DNA of 64,000 bases, from assembly GCA_038231575.1 (NCBI GenBank), contig JBBRLB010000002.1, forward strand, positions 1 through 64,000, in the 5' to 3' direction. The notes beneath the pieces are model-generated. The model did not search any database, was not told the DNA's origin, and saw only the letters and a program-made list of their open reading frames with translations. The position numbers and the translations under genes were made by a program. This document shows, piece after piece, positions 6,923 to 15,811 of this stretch (its first letter is position 1; the number at the start of each line of letters is the position of its first letter). Source of the stretch: CAITWF01 sp038231575. GTDB taxonomy: Bacteria; Verrucomicrobiota; Verrucomicrobiia; Opitutales; Opitutaceae.

Positions 6923-9016
6923 TCACGCAGGCGCCGGCTCCGGCTCGATCCATTTTCCGTGCTCCTTGATCAATGCAATCAGGCGCGCGTCGGCTTCGGC
7001 CTGCGGGAGGTTGTATTGCACACAGTTTTTTCCGACGTAGAGATTGATTTTTCCGGGCGCACCGCCGACGTAGCCGAAATCGGCGTCGGCCATTTCGCCG
7101 GGGCCGTTCACGATGCAGCCCATGATGGCGAGCTTCACGCCCTTGAGGTGCCCGGTCTGGGCGCGGATGCGCTGCGTCGTCGTCTGCAGGTCGAAGAGCG
7201 TGCGGCCGCAGCTCGGGCAGGCGACAAATTCGGTCTTCGAAATGCGCGCGCCGGCGCCCTGCAGAACATTGTAGGCGAGCCTGGTCGCGCGCACCGGATC
7301 AGTCTCGGTCTCGATGCTGACGAGATCGCCGAGTCCATCGCAGAGCAGGGAGCCGGTGAGGAACGAGGCCTCGAGGAGTTTGGAGAGAAAGGTGTTGTCC
7401 CCGCGAACGGCGGTGGCGGCGGTGTTGCGAATCCAAATCGGTGCGCGGGAGCCGGCGCGCGTGAGCGCGGCGACGAGGGCACGATAGGCGCCAATGCAGT
7501 GGGAGGAGGAGTCAAGGGGCTGGGATCCTTCGCTTCGCTCAGGACTCGGTGCGGAGCGCGCACTTCGGTTGAGCACTGCGGGTTGAGCGTGGAGGGTGAA
7601 GAGCAGGCGGTCGTCCCCGAGGACGCGCAGCGTTGCGCTGAGCGCGGAGGCATCAGCGGCCGTGAGCGCGCACGCGAGCGTGTGATGGGTGCGACGGACG
7701 AGTTCGGCGAATGCGACTAATTGCTCCGTCTCGTGAGCGGCAAATTCTCGCACGAGCAGCAACCGCCCGCGGCTGATCGCGAGCAGCGGCTGGAGGATGT
7801 CGGGCGTGAGGGTGGGCGCGAGTTCGAGCGCGAGAAACTCCACCGGCAGCGGGGTGCTCGCGGCCGCTTCGCACAAGGCCGCGAGGTCCCCGGGGGTGTT
7901 TACGGGCACGAGCAGGCCCTCCGCGGGTGTGTCGGCCAGTTTGCGCGCGGCGAGCTGGCTGGCGGCGTCGGCGAGTTTTGCGACCGACTCGACGCGCACG
8001 ATGACGCGCGGCGGCAACTCTGGTCCGACGGAGCATTTCTCACTGAGCGCGAGGATCGCCGTCTCGCGTTTCGTGAAGTGATAAGGGTCGACGCCGTCGG
8101 TTTCCGGGGACGTCAGTTTGGTCGCAGGGTTCCACCGCGCCATCGCTTTGTCCGCGATCGCGCGGGCGACCGGAATTTCGTAGACGCTGTCCTCGGTGAG
8201 CGACACGCGGATCGTGTCGCCGAGGCCGTCGAGCAGCAGCGAACCGATGCCGATGGCGCTTTTGATGCGGCCGTCCTCGCCATCGCCGGCCTCGGTCACG
8301 CCGAGGTGGAGCGGGTAGTGCATGTCCTCGGCGTCCATTCGCTCCACGAGGAGCCGGTAGGCCTGGATCATCACCTTCGGGTTCGATGACTTCATCGACA
8401 GGATAATCTGATCGTAGGAGTGGCTGCGCGCGATGCGGAGGAACTCGAGCGCGCTCTCGACCATGCCGAGCGGCGTGTCCCCGTAGCGGTTCATCAGGCG
8501 ATCGCTGAGCGAGCCGTGATTGGTGCCGATGCGCATGGAGCGGCCGAGCGCCTTGCAGCGCAGCACGAGCGGGGAAAAGGTCTCGTGCAGCCGCTGCAAC
8601 TCCTCCTCGTAGGCGGCGTCGGAATATTCGCGCACGGCGAATTTCTTTTTGTCGGCGTAGTTGCCGGGATTCACGCGCACCTTCTCCACGTGCTCGACGG
8701 CCTCCATGGCAGCGCTCGGCAGGAAATGAATGTCAGCCACCAGCGGCACGTGGGCGAAACCCGCCGCCGAAAACTGCGCGCGGATGGCCTGCAGGCATTT
8801 CGCCGCCGCGACGTTGGGTGCGGTGATCCGGACGATCTCGCAACCGACCTCGGCCAGCGCGATCGATTGCTGCACGGTGGCGGCGACGTCCTGCGTGTCG
8901 CTGGTGGTCATCGACTGCAGTCGGATGGGATGGGCGCCGCCCACGCCCACGGCTCCGACCTTCACTTCAAGGGTGGGACGGCGAACGGTGCGGAAACGGG
9001 AGGCGCAATACGACAT
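6923..9016 (-). CDS. ispG: 4-hydroxy-3-methylbut-2-enyl diphosphate synthase, long form
   Basis: 697 residues. It catalyses the penultimate step of the MEP isoprenoid pathway, reducing MEcPP to HMBPP with a [4Fe-4S] cluster. The N-terminal TIM barrel (about 1-300) has RLQSMTTSDTQD, VRITAPN and VRVNPGNYADKKKF. A large insert follows (about 310-570), as in the plant/Chlamydia/Bacteroidetes long form, and then a C-terminal cluster domain with CPSCGRTLFDLQ (about 598-610) and MGCIVNGPGEMADADFGYVG (about 632-650) carrying the cluster cysteines and catalytic Glu. The insert contains an odd SPERSEGSQP segment (about 490-500) encoded by part of a palindromic repeat. Last gene of the uppS-cdsA-dxr-rseP-ispG run; 42 bases separate it from rseP. 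Confidence 0.96.
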   Translation of the reverse strand: MSYCASRFRTVRRPTLEVKVGAVGVGGAHPIRLQSMTTSDTQDVAATVQQSIALAEVGCEIVRITAPNVAAAKCLQAIRAQFSAAGFAHVPLVADIHFLPSAAMEAVEHVEKVRVNPGNYADKKKFAVREYSDAAYEEELQRLHETFSPLVLRCKALGRSMRIGTNHGSLSDRLMNRYGDTPLGMVESALEFLRIARSHSYDQIILSMKSSNPKVMIQAYRLLVERMDAEDMHYPLHLGVTEAGDGEDGRIKSAIGIGSLLLDGLGDTIRVSLTEDSVYEIPVARAIADKAMARWNPATKLTSPETDGVDPYHFTKRETAILALSEKCSVGPELPPRVIVRVESVAKLADAASQLAARKLADTPAEGLLVPVNTPGDLAALCEAAASTPLPVEFLALELAPTLTPDILQPLLAISRGRLLLVREFAAHETEQLVAFAELVRRTHHTLACALTAADASALSATLRVLGDDRLLFTLHAQPAVLNRSARSAPSPERSEGSQPLDSSSHCIGAYRALVAALTRAGSRAPIWIRNTAATAVRGDNTFLSKLLEASFLTGSLLCDGLGDLVSIETETDPVRATRLAYNVLQGAGARISKTEFVACPSCGRTLFDLQTTTQRIRAQTGHLKGVKLAIMGCIVNGPGEMADADFGYVGGAPGKINLYVGKNCVQYNLPQAEADARLIALIKEHGKWIEPEPAPA

Positions 9017-9058
9017 GGCGACAACCAGCGTGGCGCGGGAACGCGCAACCGCAAAAAC

Positions 9059-10522
9059 TTATTTGCCCGGAGCGGGCTGCGTGGGAGCGGGCTGCGCCGC
9101 GGCGGCTGGCTCGCCGCGGTCGGCCTTCAACTCTCGCCGCCAGCGCTGCACGTCAAAGAAACTCACGTAGACAATGAGCGAGAGAATCAGCACGAAGAAC
9201 GCGCTTTGCGTCGCGATGATGAAGTTGGCCGGCAGTTCCCGGCGGCGGAGGCGGCCGATGGTGGCGAAGAGCACTTGGCCGCCGTCGAGCACGGGGATGG
9301 GCAGCAAGTTGAAAATCGCCAGGCTGATGTTGAGCAGGATGGTGAAACTCAAGGCGGCGCGATAATCCCACTGCGCCTGCCGATGCAGTTCGCGCGCGAT
9401 GCCGATGGGGCCGCTCAACATCGAGGCGTGCACGTCGGACGTTGGGCTGATCACCGCCGCCAGGTTTTGCCACGCACCGCGCACGAGGCGCTCGATTTTG
9501 GCCCACGGGGTCGGGTGGAGAAAAACCACCATGTCGCGGTAACGCAGGCCGATCCGCGCCACCTGCTTGCCGGTTTGCTCATCGCGTTCAAACCGCGGCT
9601 GGATTTTCAGGGTGATTTTCTCGGCGTTGCGCTGAAACAGGAACTCGGTGGGTCGGTCCGGGTTTTTGGCCAGATGCTCGGAGACCGCGGCCCGCTGTAA
9701 CACCGGCTTGCCGTCCAGGGAAAGGATGCGGTCGCCCGGTTTGACGCCGGCGGCCTCGGCCGGCGAGCCGGGCAGAACCGCTTCCGCGGTGAGCATGTTT
9801 TCCGCCGGATCGATCCCCACAAAACGGAATTTCTCCTCCCCGATGATGCGGGGGTAAAGCGTGAGGCTGATTTTCGCGCCCGCGCGTTCGATCACGAAAT
9901 GCGATTCGGGCCGCCCATCGGCGGCGCGACTCTGGCCCAGCGCGACGCCGCTCCAGATGTCCTCAAAGTTGGTGACGGTGTGGCCATCGATCGAGCGCAC
10001 AAAGTCGCCCGCTTGGAGACCGGCGTCGGCGGCGGGATTTGAGACGAGGGTGCCGTCGGTCAATTTGACGGTCGCGCTGATCGCCCCGATTTTCGTCGTC
10101 GCCAAGTCGGCGATCGCCGGCTCACCGACGAACCACACGACGCACGCGAGCGTGAAGGCAAAGAGGACGTTAAACGTGGCGCCCGCGACGAGGATGATGA
10201 TTTTCGAAACGTAGTCGATCGGCGGGAGCTTTTTCACATCCGTCGCGCTCTCGCCCTCGATGGGACCGAGATCGGCGAGTTGGGGCAGGAGCACGTAGCC
10301 GCCGAGCGGAATCCACGACAGGCGATATTCGACCCCATCCTTGCCCCGCCACGACCAAATCGCCGGGCCGAAGCCGATCGAGAAGCGTTCGACATGCGCG
10401 CCCCGGCGGCGGGCGGCCAGGAAATGGCCGAGTTCATGGACGAAAATCGACCCGCCGAAGAAGATGGCGACGAGGAAGAACGACCAAGTGTTCGAGAGCA
10501 GGGATTGGAAATCGGAAGACAC
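9059..10522 (-). CDS. rseP: RseP-type site-2 metalloprotease
   Basis: 487 residues. Membrane-embedded M50 zinc protease performing intramembrane cleavage, classically of anti-sigma factors. The zinc motif HELGH is at 29-33 in the first membrane helix, and the second motif NLLPIPVLDGG is near residue 410. Two PDZ-like regions lie between them: one contains DAGLQAGDFVRSIDG and the second SPAEAAGVKPGDRILSLDG. Membrane helices also occur at about 110-135 and at both sides of the LDG motif. The C-terminal Pro/Ala/Gln-rich tail is disordered-looking. It lies 12 bases downstream of dxr in the same operon. Confidence 0.93.
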   Translation of the reverse strand: MSSDFQSLLSNTWSFFLVAIFFGGSIFVHELGHFLAARRRGAHVERFSIGFGPAIWSWRGKDGVEYRLSWIPLGGYVLLPQLADLGPIEGESATDVKKLPPIDYVSKIIILVAGATFNVLFAFTLACVVWFVGEPAIADLATTKIGAISATVKLTDGTLVSNPAADAGLQAGDFVRSIDGHTVTNFEDIWSGVALGQSRAADGRPESHFVIERAGAKISLTLYPRIIGEEKFRFVGIDPAENMLTAEAVLPGSPAEAAGVKPGDRILSLDGKPVLQRAAVSEHLAKNPDRPTEFLFQRNAEKITLKIQPRFERDEQTGKQVARIGLRYRDMVVFLHPTPWAKIERLVRGAWQNLAAVISPTSDVHASMLSGPIGIARELHRQAQWDYRAALSFTILLNISLAIFNLLPIPVLDGGQVLFATIGRLRRRELPANFIIATQSAFFVLILSLIVYVSFFDVQRWRRELKADRGEPAAAAQPAPTQPAPGK

Positions 10523-10534
10523 GGGGACGCGAAA

Positions 10535-11722
10535 TTAGGACTTAAATTGGGTGAGGGCAGCGGTGGCGACGCGGCGGGCGTCGGCGTCCACGGCCAAGAT
10601 TGCAGCGAGGCCAGTGGGTTCGAAGTTAGGGAGTGAGGCCAGAGTGTGTTCAACGAGTCGCGGAATCGCAAGAAAGGGAATATTACAGTTCAGAAAGGCG
10701 GCGACCGCCACTTCGTTAGCGGCGTTATAGATCGCCGGCGCCACGCCGCCGGTCGTCATGGTTTGCCGGGCGAGTTGCAGCATCGGGAAACGCGCCTCGT
10801 CGACCGGGCGGAATTCAAGGCCGAGTAGTTTCGTAAAATCGAGTGTCGCGTCGACGCCCGGCGCCCGCAGCGGGTGGAGCAGGGCGTGCTGAATCGGAAA
10901 CGTCATCGACGGCGGGGAGAGCTGCGCCAGCATCGCGCCGTCAGTGAACTCGACGAGGCAGTGCACGATGCTTTGCGGGTGCAGCACCGCGGTGCACTGC
11001 TCGGCGCGCAGGCCGAACAGCCACTGCGCCTCGATCAACTCGAGGCCCTTGTTCGCGAGGGTCGCCGAATCGACGGTGATCTTCGGGCCCATCGACCAGT
11101 TGGGATGCTTGAGCGCGTCGGCGGGCGTGACATGTGCGAGCTGCTCGGCGCTCCAGTCGCGAAACGCGCCGCCGCTCGCGGTGAGCACGATGCGCCGGAC
11201 GCCGGCGTGCGGATGGCCCTCGAGGCACTGGAAAACGGCGTTGTGCTCGCTGTCGACGGGCAGGAGTTTCCCGCCGTGTTTTTTCGCCGCGGCCATCACG
11301 AACTTGCCGGCGAGCACGAGAATTTCCTTCGACGCGAGCGCGAGATCCTTGCCGGCGGCGAGCGCGGCGAGCGCGGGATCGAGGCCCGTGGTGCCGACGA
11401 CGGCGACCAGCACGATGTCGGCCTCGGGCAATTGGGCGAGTTCCACCAAGCCGGCCAGGCCGCCGACCAGCTGGGTGCCGGGGGGAAACGCGGCGCGGTT
11501 GTCACGCGCGGTGGCGAACGCGGCGTCATCGAACACCGCGACGTGTTTGACGCGAAACTCCTGGGCGATGCCGGCGAGGACTTCCCAATTGGTGCGGGCC
11601 GCGATGCCGACCAGCTCCAACTGGTCGCGATGCGCCGCTAAAACGCGGAGCGTGCTTTTGCCGATTGAGCCGGTCGCGCCCAGGAGGACGACGCGTTTTT
11701 TGGGAGACGCAGGATCCTTCAT
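10535..11722 (-). CDS. dxr: 1-deoxy-D-xylulose 5-phosphate reductoisomerase
   Basis: 395 residues, the usual length. First committed enzyme of the MEP pathway, converting DXP to MEP with NADPH and a divalent metal. The N-terminal nucleotide-binding motif is LLGATGSIGKSTL. Characteristic segments are LASKEILVLAG, LLPVDSEHNAVFQCL (metal-binding Asp/Glu), LTASGGAFRDW and the substrate-binding HPNWSMGPKITVDSATLANK. It lies 7 bases after cdsA and 12 before rseP, so it is firmly in the operon. Pairing with ispG in the same run puts two MEP steps in one transcript with uppS, which consumes the product. Confidence 0.97.
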   Translation of the reverse strand: MKDPASPKKRVVLLGATGSIGKSTLRVLAAHRDQLELVGIAARTNWEVLAGIAQEFRVKHVAVFDDAAFATARDNRAAFPPGTQLVGGLAGLVELAQLPEADIVLVAVVGTTGLDPALAALAAGKDLALASKEILVLAGKFVMAAAKKHGGKLLPVDSEHNAVFQCLEGHPHAGVRRIVLTASGGAFRDWSAEQLAHVTPADALKHPNWSMGPKITVDSATLANKGLELIEAQWLFGLRAEQCTAVLHPQSIVHCLVEFTDGAMLAQLSPPSMTFPIQHALLHPLRAPGVDATLDFTKLLGLEFRPVDEARFPMLQLARQTMTTGGVAPAIYNAANEVAVAAFLNCNIPFLAIPRLVEHTLASLPNFEPTGLAAILAVDADARRVATAALTQFKS

Positions 11723-11729
11723 CAGGGGA

Positions 11730-12560
11730 TCAGGCCAGCCCGAAGAGAAGATACCCGACGGGCGCCGCGAGCAGCAGGCTGTCGCTGAGATCGAACATGC
11801 CCCCGATGCCGGGAATGGTCGCGCCGGAATCCTTGCGATTGGCGCGACGCTTGATCACCGACTCCACCAGATCCGAGACGATGCCGATGATCGCGACGGG
11901 CGCGGCGATGAGTGCCCCGACGAGCGGCGTGAGGTGCGGCGGGAACTGGCTGCGGGCGAGCCACGCAATGAGCGCGCCGATGCCCATCGAGGTGAGCACG
12001 CCGCCCGCGGCGCCCTCCCAGGTTTTCTTCGGGGAGATTTGCGGCGACATCTTGTGCTTGCCGATCGCGAGGCCCGTGAGCAACGCGCCCACGTCGCAGA
12101 ATTTCGCGACCGCGATGAGCCAGAGGCCGAGCAGCAACCGGCCGTCGGCTGAAATCGCATCGCCCGGCAGGGGCGTGATGATGCGGACGAAGTATTGCAG
12201 CAGCAGGGAAACGTAAACGAGGCCGAAGAGCGTGGCGGCGAGCGACTCCACCCGATTTTCCGGCGTGCGTTCGCCCAGCAGCCGCACCGCGAACACCACC
12301 GTGGCGAGCGCGAGCACCGCGTGCGTCGGCACGCCGAAGCGCGCCTGCACCCACGGCGCGAGCGTGATGAGCCCGCCGCAGAACGCGCCGAGCTTGTCGA
12401 ACGGCGCATAACCCGCCGCGCGCATGAGTTGGTAGAATTCGCGGAGCGTGAGGACGGAGACCAGCGTCACGAGCACCAGCGCCCCGCGCGTGCGGAAAAA
12501 CCATAGCACGCCAAAAAGGATCAACCAGAGGAGGACGGTGCTGAAGATGCGTTTTGCCAC
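11730..12560 (-). CDS. cdsA: Phosphatidate cytidylyltransferase
   Basis: 276 residues with about seven to eight membrane helices. It makes CDP-diacylglycerol, the precursor of phospholipids. The C-terminal signature is SVIKRRANRKDSGATIPG followed by IGGMFDLSDSLL. The usual CdsA signature has PGHGG..DR.D, so here His is replaced by Ile and Arg by Leu, while KR, KD, PG and both Asp residues are kept. The variant looks intact rather than decayed, since the rest of the protein and the operon are normal. Order uppS-cdsA-dxr-rseP is widely conserved. Confidence 0.92.
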   Translation of the reverse strand: MAKRIFSTVLLWLILFGVLWFFRTRGALVLVTLVSVLTLREFYQLMRAAGYAPFDKLGAFCGGLITLAPWVQARFGVPTHAVLALATVVFAVRLLGERTPENRVESLAATLFGLVYVSLLLQYFVRIITPLPGDAISADGRLLLGLWLIAVAKFCDVGALLTGLAIGKHKMSPQISPKKTWEGAAGGVLTSMGIGALIAWLARSQFPPHLTPLVGALIAAPVAIIGIVSDLVESVIKRRANRKDSGATIPGIGGMFDLSDSLLLAAPVGYLLFGLA

Positions 12561-12610
12561 AGTGAAGTTTATGCCGCCGGCACGTCGACGACCGAACGCA
12601 CGCGCCGTTT

Positions 12611-12733
12611 TGTCATTCTGCGCGCAGCGAAGTTACCGAGCGAAGCGCCAGGCGTGAGCCCTTCCGCCGGACGTTCGCCGACCGCAATCGCGGGGGGCGT
12701 CCGGACGGATCCTTCGCGATGCGCCGGATGACA
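12611..12733. repeat. Dispersed inverted-repeat element between uppS and cdsA
   Basis: The 22-base ends TGTCATTCTGCGCGCAGCGAAG and (reverse complement of the right end) TGTCATCCGGCGCATCGCGAAG share 17 of 22 positions, enclosing about 80 GC-rich bases. This has the form of the TGTCATTCTGAGC...GGATCC type of palindromic repeat seen scattered in many genomes. No transposase is encoded. A related half-element occurs inside ispG at 7523-7544. It interrupts the uppS-cdsA spacer without breaking the gene order. Confidence 0.55.
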
Positions 12734-12753
12734 GGGTGGGGCGGAGTTGATTT

Positions 12754-13512
12754 TCATTTGGTGGCTGCTTTTTCCCGCCCGGTCAGTTGTTCACTGGTCA
12801 GGCCAAACCGCCGCTCGCGCTTATTGAACTCCGCAATCGCCGCCGCCAGATCGGCCTTGGTGAAATCCGGCCAGAGCACCGGCGTGAACACGAATTCCGC
12901 GTAGGCCGCCTGCAGCAGGAGAAAATTGCTGATGCGCGTCTCACCCGACGTGCGGATGACCAAATCGGGATCGGGGAGCTCCGCGGTTGAGAGATAGCGG
13001 CGGAACGTCTCCCACGAGCTATCGTTCAGTTTTTCTTTGCCGGCCGCGACGGCGGTCGCGTAGGCGCGCGCGGCGTCGACGACTTCGGTCCGCGCGCCGT
13101 AATTGAGCGCGAGCACGAGCGAGTAGTCGTGGAAATGCTTCGTCTCCTCCATCGTGGTGCGGAGCAGTTTTTGGATGCCCGCGGGCATCTCGTCGGTCCG
13201 CCCGATGGTCTGGAGCCGCACGCGATCGCGGACGAACGTCTCGAGTTCCTTCTTCAGGTAATATTCGAGCAACCCCATCAGCGCCCCGACTTCGTCCTGC
13301 GGGCGTTTCCAGTTCTCCACCGAAAACGCGTAAAGCGTGAGCACCTTTACCCCGAGATCGCGGGCGGCGAAGGTTGTCGTCCGCACGGTCTCGACCCCGC
13401 GCCGGTGGCCCTCGATGCGCGGCAGGCCGCGCTTTTTCGCCCAGCGTCCGTTGCCGTCCATGATGATGGCGACGTGGTGCGGGATGTGAGTGGGCGCGGG
13501 CGCGTGGCTCAT
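12754..13512 (-). CDS. uppS: Undecaprenyl (isoprenyl) diphosphate synthase
   Basis: 252 residues. A cis-prenyltransferase making the C55 lipid carrier for peptidoglycan and other envelope polymers. The catalytic motif IIMDGNGRWAKKRGLPR places the key Asp at residue 19. Further family motifs are GHRRGVETV, LTLYAFSVENWKRP and RTSGETRISNFLLLQAAYAE. Start chosen at the ATG giving MSHAPAPTHIPHHVAIIMDG, a normal short leader. First gene of the block uppS-cdsA-dxr-rseP-ispG, separated from cdsA by a repeat element. Confidence 0.97.
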   Translation of the reverse strand: MSHAPAPTHIPHHVAIIMDGNGRWAKKRGLPRIEGHRRGVETVRTTTFAARDLGVKVLTLYAFSVENWKRPQDEVGALMGLLEYYLKKELETFVRDRVRLQTIGRTDEMPAGIQKLLRTTMEETKHFHDYSLVLALNYGARTEVVDAARAYATAVAAGKEKLNDSSWETFRRYLSTAELPDPDLVIRTSGETRISNFLLLQAAYAEFVFTPVLWPDFTKADLAAAIAEFNKRERRFGLTSEQLTGREKAATK

Positions 13513-13641
13513 GCTAGAAGGCGAGAGTTAGGGTGGCGGCGTGGGCGTTGACAAGGGGGAAGCCAGCCGTCGCCAGCGTTTGGCGGCCCGCGACCGCGTG
13601 ACACCACTTGCACAATAGCGCCGCGCGCCCATCTTGCGCGG

Positions 13642-13935
13642 ATGAGCACTCCATTGGCCGCTGGGAAAATTTCGGAGGCACTCGCGACGCTGCCCGGCTG
13701 GACCTTCCGGCGCAACGCAATGACCAAGACCTTCACCTTCGCCACCTTTCGCGAGGCGATCGGTTTCATGGTGCGCGCCGGTTTCGAGGCCGAGGCGATG
13801 AACCATCACCCCGAGTGGACGAATGTCTACAATCGCGTTTCGATCCGGCTCAACACGCACGACGCCGGTGGCAAAGTGACCAGGAAGGACGTCGAGCTCG
13901 CGAAACGCATCCAAAAGATTTCGTGGGTGGGCTGA
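13642..13935 (+). CDS. Pterin-4a-carbinolamine dehydratase
   Basis: 97 residues, typical length. It dehydrates 4a-hydroxytetrahydrobiopterin, recycling the pterin cofactor of aromatic amino acid hydroxylases. Diagnostic features are LPGWTFRRNAMTKTFTFATF, the EAMNHHPEW segment with the paired catalytic histidines, and YNRVSIRLNTHDAGG near the C-terminus. No phenylalanine hydroxylase gene is nearby, so its substrate here may be another pterin. It is divergent from uppS across 129 bases. Confidence 0.92.
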   Translation: MSTPLAAGKISEALATLPGWTFRRNAMTKTFTFATFREAIGFMVRAGFEAEAMNHHPEWTNVYNRVSIRLNTHDAGGKVTRKDVELAKRIQKISWVG

Positions 13936-14028
13936 TTCGAGCAATTCGCCGAAACGCGGAAGAGCGAAAACGCTCAAAAGAATACTCCGCCGTTCCGCTC
14001 GTTCGCGTTTCCGCGATGAGGCTGTGAC

Positions 14029-15009
14029 TCACAGCCCCAGCATGAAATTAAACGTCCGATCGATCTGACCGGGCAGGTTTTCGTGCCCGAAGTCCGGATA
14101 GATCACCACGTCCTTCTTCGCCTTGATTTGGTTGAACGCGGCGAATTGCGAACTCGGCAGGCAAATCGTGTCCATCAGCCCGGTGAACATCAGCGTCTCG
14201 GCGCGAATGCGCGGCGCGAGGTGCTGGCAGTCGATGTAGCCCAGTTTCTGAAAAATCTCTGTGACGCGTTCGTGCCGCGGATCGAAGTGGCGGAAAAACA
14301 CGCGCAGCTCCTCGTAGGCGTCCTTCGCCTGATCCATTTCCCACACCCGCTGGTAGTCGCAGAGGAACGGATAGACCGGCGCGGTCCGCTTGATCCGCGG
14401 CTCCAGCGCGGCGCACGCGAGCGACAGCGCGCCGCCCTGCGAATTACCGCAGCAGCCCACGCGGCCAGCGTCGACTTCGGGGAAATTCATCACCACGCGC
14501 GCGAGTTGCGCCGTGTCCAAAAAAATCTGCCGGAACGCCAGCTTGCGCGGATCAGGATCGTCGAGTCCGCGGACGATGTGGCCGCGGAGCGTGGTGCCCT
14601 TGACCTGGCCGCTGTCTTCGGAGCGGCCGCCTTGTCCGCGGCAATCCATCGCGGCGAAACAGAAGCCCGCGGCCGGCCACCCCAGCTTGTCGACCCAATC
14701 CCCGCTGTGGCCCGCATAGCCGTGAAACTGCAGCACCGCGGGAGACTTCGGCGCCGCGCCGCTCGCGCCGGAATTTTTCGGCCGGAAATATTTCGCATAG
14801 ACCCGCGCGCCGCCAATCCCCGTGAACCACAAATCGAAGCATTCGATCCCGCGCGGATTGATCGCGGAGTTGGGCCGCAGTTCCGGTTGGGGATCGGTGG
14901 CGTCGAGTTCGCGCAACGCGGCGTCCCAATACGCGTCGAAGTCGGCGGGACGCGGATTGCGGCCAGCGTAGCGGCGAAGCTCGGCGAGCGGAAGGTCGAT
15001 GAGCGGCAT
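14029..15009 (-). CDS. Acetylxylan esterase / cephalosporin-C deacetylase family hydrolase
   Basis: 326 residues of the AXE1 (carbohydrate esterase 7-like) alpha/beta hydrolase family. It begins with the conserved DFDAYWDAALRELDA segment. The catalytic Ser is in CCGNSQGG (Ser190), the Asp in FTGLMDTICLP (Asp280) and the His in YPDFGHE (His309). AMDCRGQGG and QFHGYAGHSGDW are further family marks. No signal peptide is visible, so it acts on imported acetylated sugars or oligosaccharides in the cytoplasm. The polysaccharide-related genes near 52-60 kb fit a saccharolytic life style. Confidence 0.9.
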   Translation of the reverse strand: MPLIDLPLAELRRYAGRNPRPADFDAYWDAALRELDATDPQPELRPNSAINPRGIECFDLWFTGIGGARVYAKYFRPKNSGASGAAPKSPAVLQFHGYAGHSGDWVDKLGWPAAGFCFAAMDCRGQGGRSEDSGQVKGTTLRGHIVRGLDDPDPRKLAFRQIFLDTAQLARVVMNFPEVDAGRVGCCGNSQGGALSLACAALEPRIKRTAPVYPFLCDYQRVWEMDQAKDAYEELRVFFRHFDPRHERVTEIFQKLGYIDCQHLAPRIRAETLMFTGLMDTICLPSSQFAAFNQIKAKKDVVIYPDFGHENLPGQIDRTFNFMLGL

Positions 15010-15048
15010 GGCGGGAAAGAGACGAGTGACCGGTGGCGCGTGACAAGC

Positions 15049-15795
15049 TCAGAACATCCGCAAAAACGACCGCGGGCCGACATCGAGAAACCATGCGGCC
15101 GGGGGCAGGGTGCGGCGCCAGCGTCCGTCCTCGCCGAAGACGCCCACGCCGTTCCGGTCGGCGAGCGGCGCATAGAGTTCGCGTTGCTCGGCATCATAGC
15201 CGAGCGCGCCGGACGTAACGGGACGCTCGAGCGGAAACGCCGCGACTAATTTTCCGTCGAGATCGTGAACGGTGATGCGGGGCACGGTGCTGGCGAGCAC
15301 GAGCAGGCGATTGCGCACCGAATCCACCGCCACCCCGGCGGCAGGGGCAATGAGGTTGGCGAGTGGAATGATGCGCACAAATTTTCCGAAGCGATCGGTT
15401 TCGATCACGAGCGGCTCGCGGGGATGGGCGAAAAACAAATGCCCGTCGCGGGGCCGCACCGCGAGATCGCCGCCGCCGGTGGTCGGCACGTTCTCCGCGG
15501 TGAATTCACGCTTCACCGCGCGCGCCGGCCGGTCAACCACGCGAATCTTATTTCCGGGCGCGAGCCGCAGAAAAAAGTGATCGGTGAACGGATCGTAGGC
15601 GAAGCCGGTGATGGTTTCGCCGGGGGCGAGGAAACTCGGCCCGCTCCGCGCGGGGGCTGGGCCGTCGTCGCGGATCTCCGGCGCGCTCGCGCTCGCGATC
15701 GAATAGACGTGCAGCGGCCCCGGCGTCGCACAACCGGCCAGCGCGAGCCACGACGTGATCGCGAGGAGGGCGGCGGCGAGTTTTCGCGTTGTCAT
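15049..15795 (-). CDS. Lipoprotein with beta-propeller-like repeats
   Basis: 248 residues. It starts with a lipoprotein signal ending in the lipobox LAGC (Cys at about 22). The rest has short repeated strand patterns such as GFAYDPFTDHFFLR, DLAVRPRDGHLFFAH, GVAVDSVRNRLLVLAS and ALGYDAEQRELYAPL, which look like NHL/SMP-30-type propeller blades. It should be membrane-anchored outside the cytoplasm. No catalytic residues can be assigned. It is divergent from the phosphorylase gene with only 16 bases between starts. Confidence 0.72.
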   Translation of the reverse strand: MTTRKLAAALLAITSWLALAGCATPGPLHVYSIASASAPEIRDDGPAPARSGPSFLAPGETITGFAYDPFTDHFFLRLAPGNKIRVVDRPARAVKREFTAENVPTTGGGDLAVRPRDGHLFFAHPREPLVIETDRFGKFVRIIPLANLIAPAAGVAVDSVRNRLLVLASTVPRITVHDLDGKLVAAFPLERPVTSGALGYDAEQRELYAPLADRNGVGVFGEDGRWRRTLPPAAWFLDVGPRSFLRMF

Positions 15796-15811
15796 TCAGG
15801 GAGCCTAGCGC

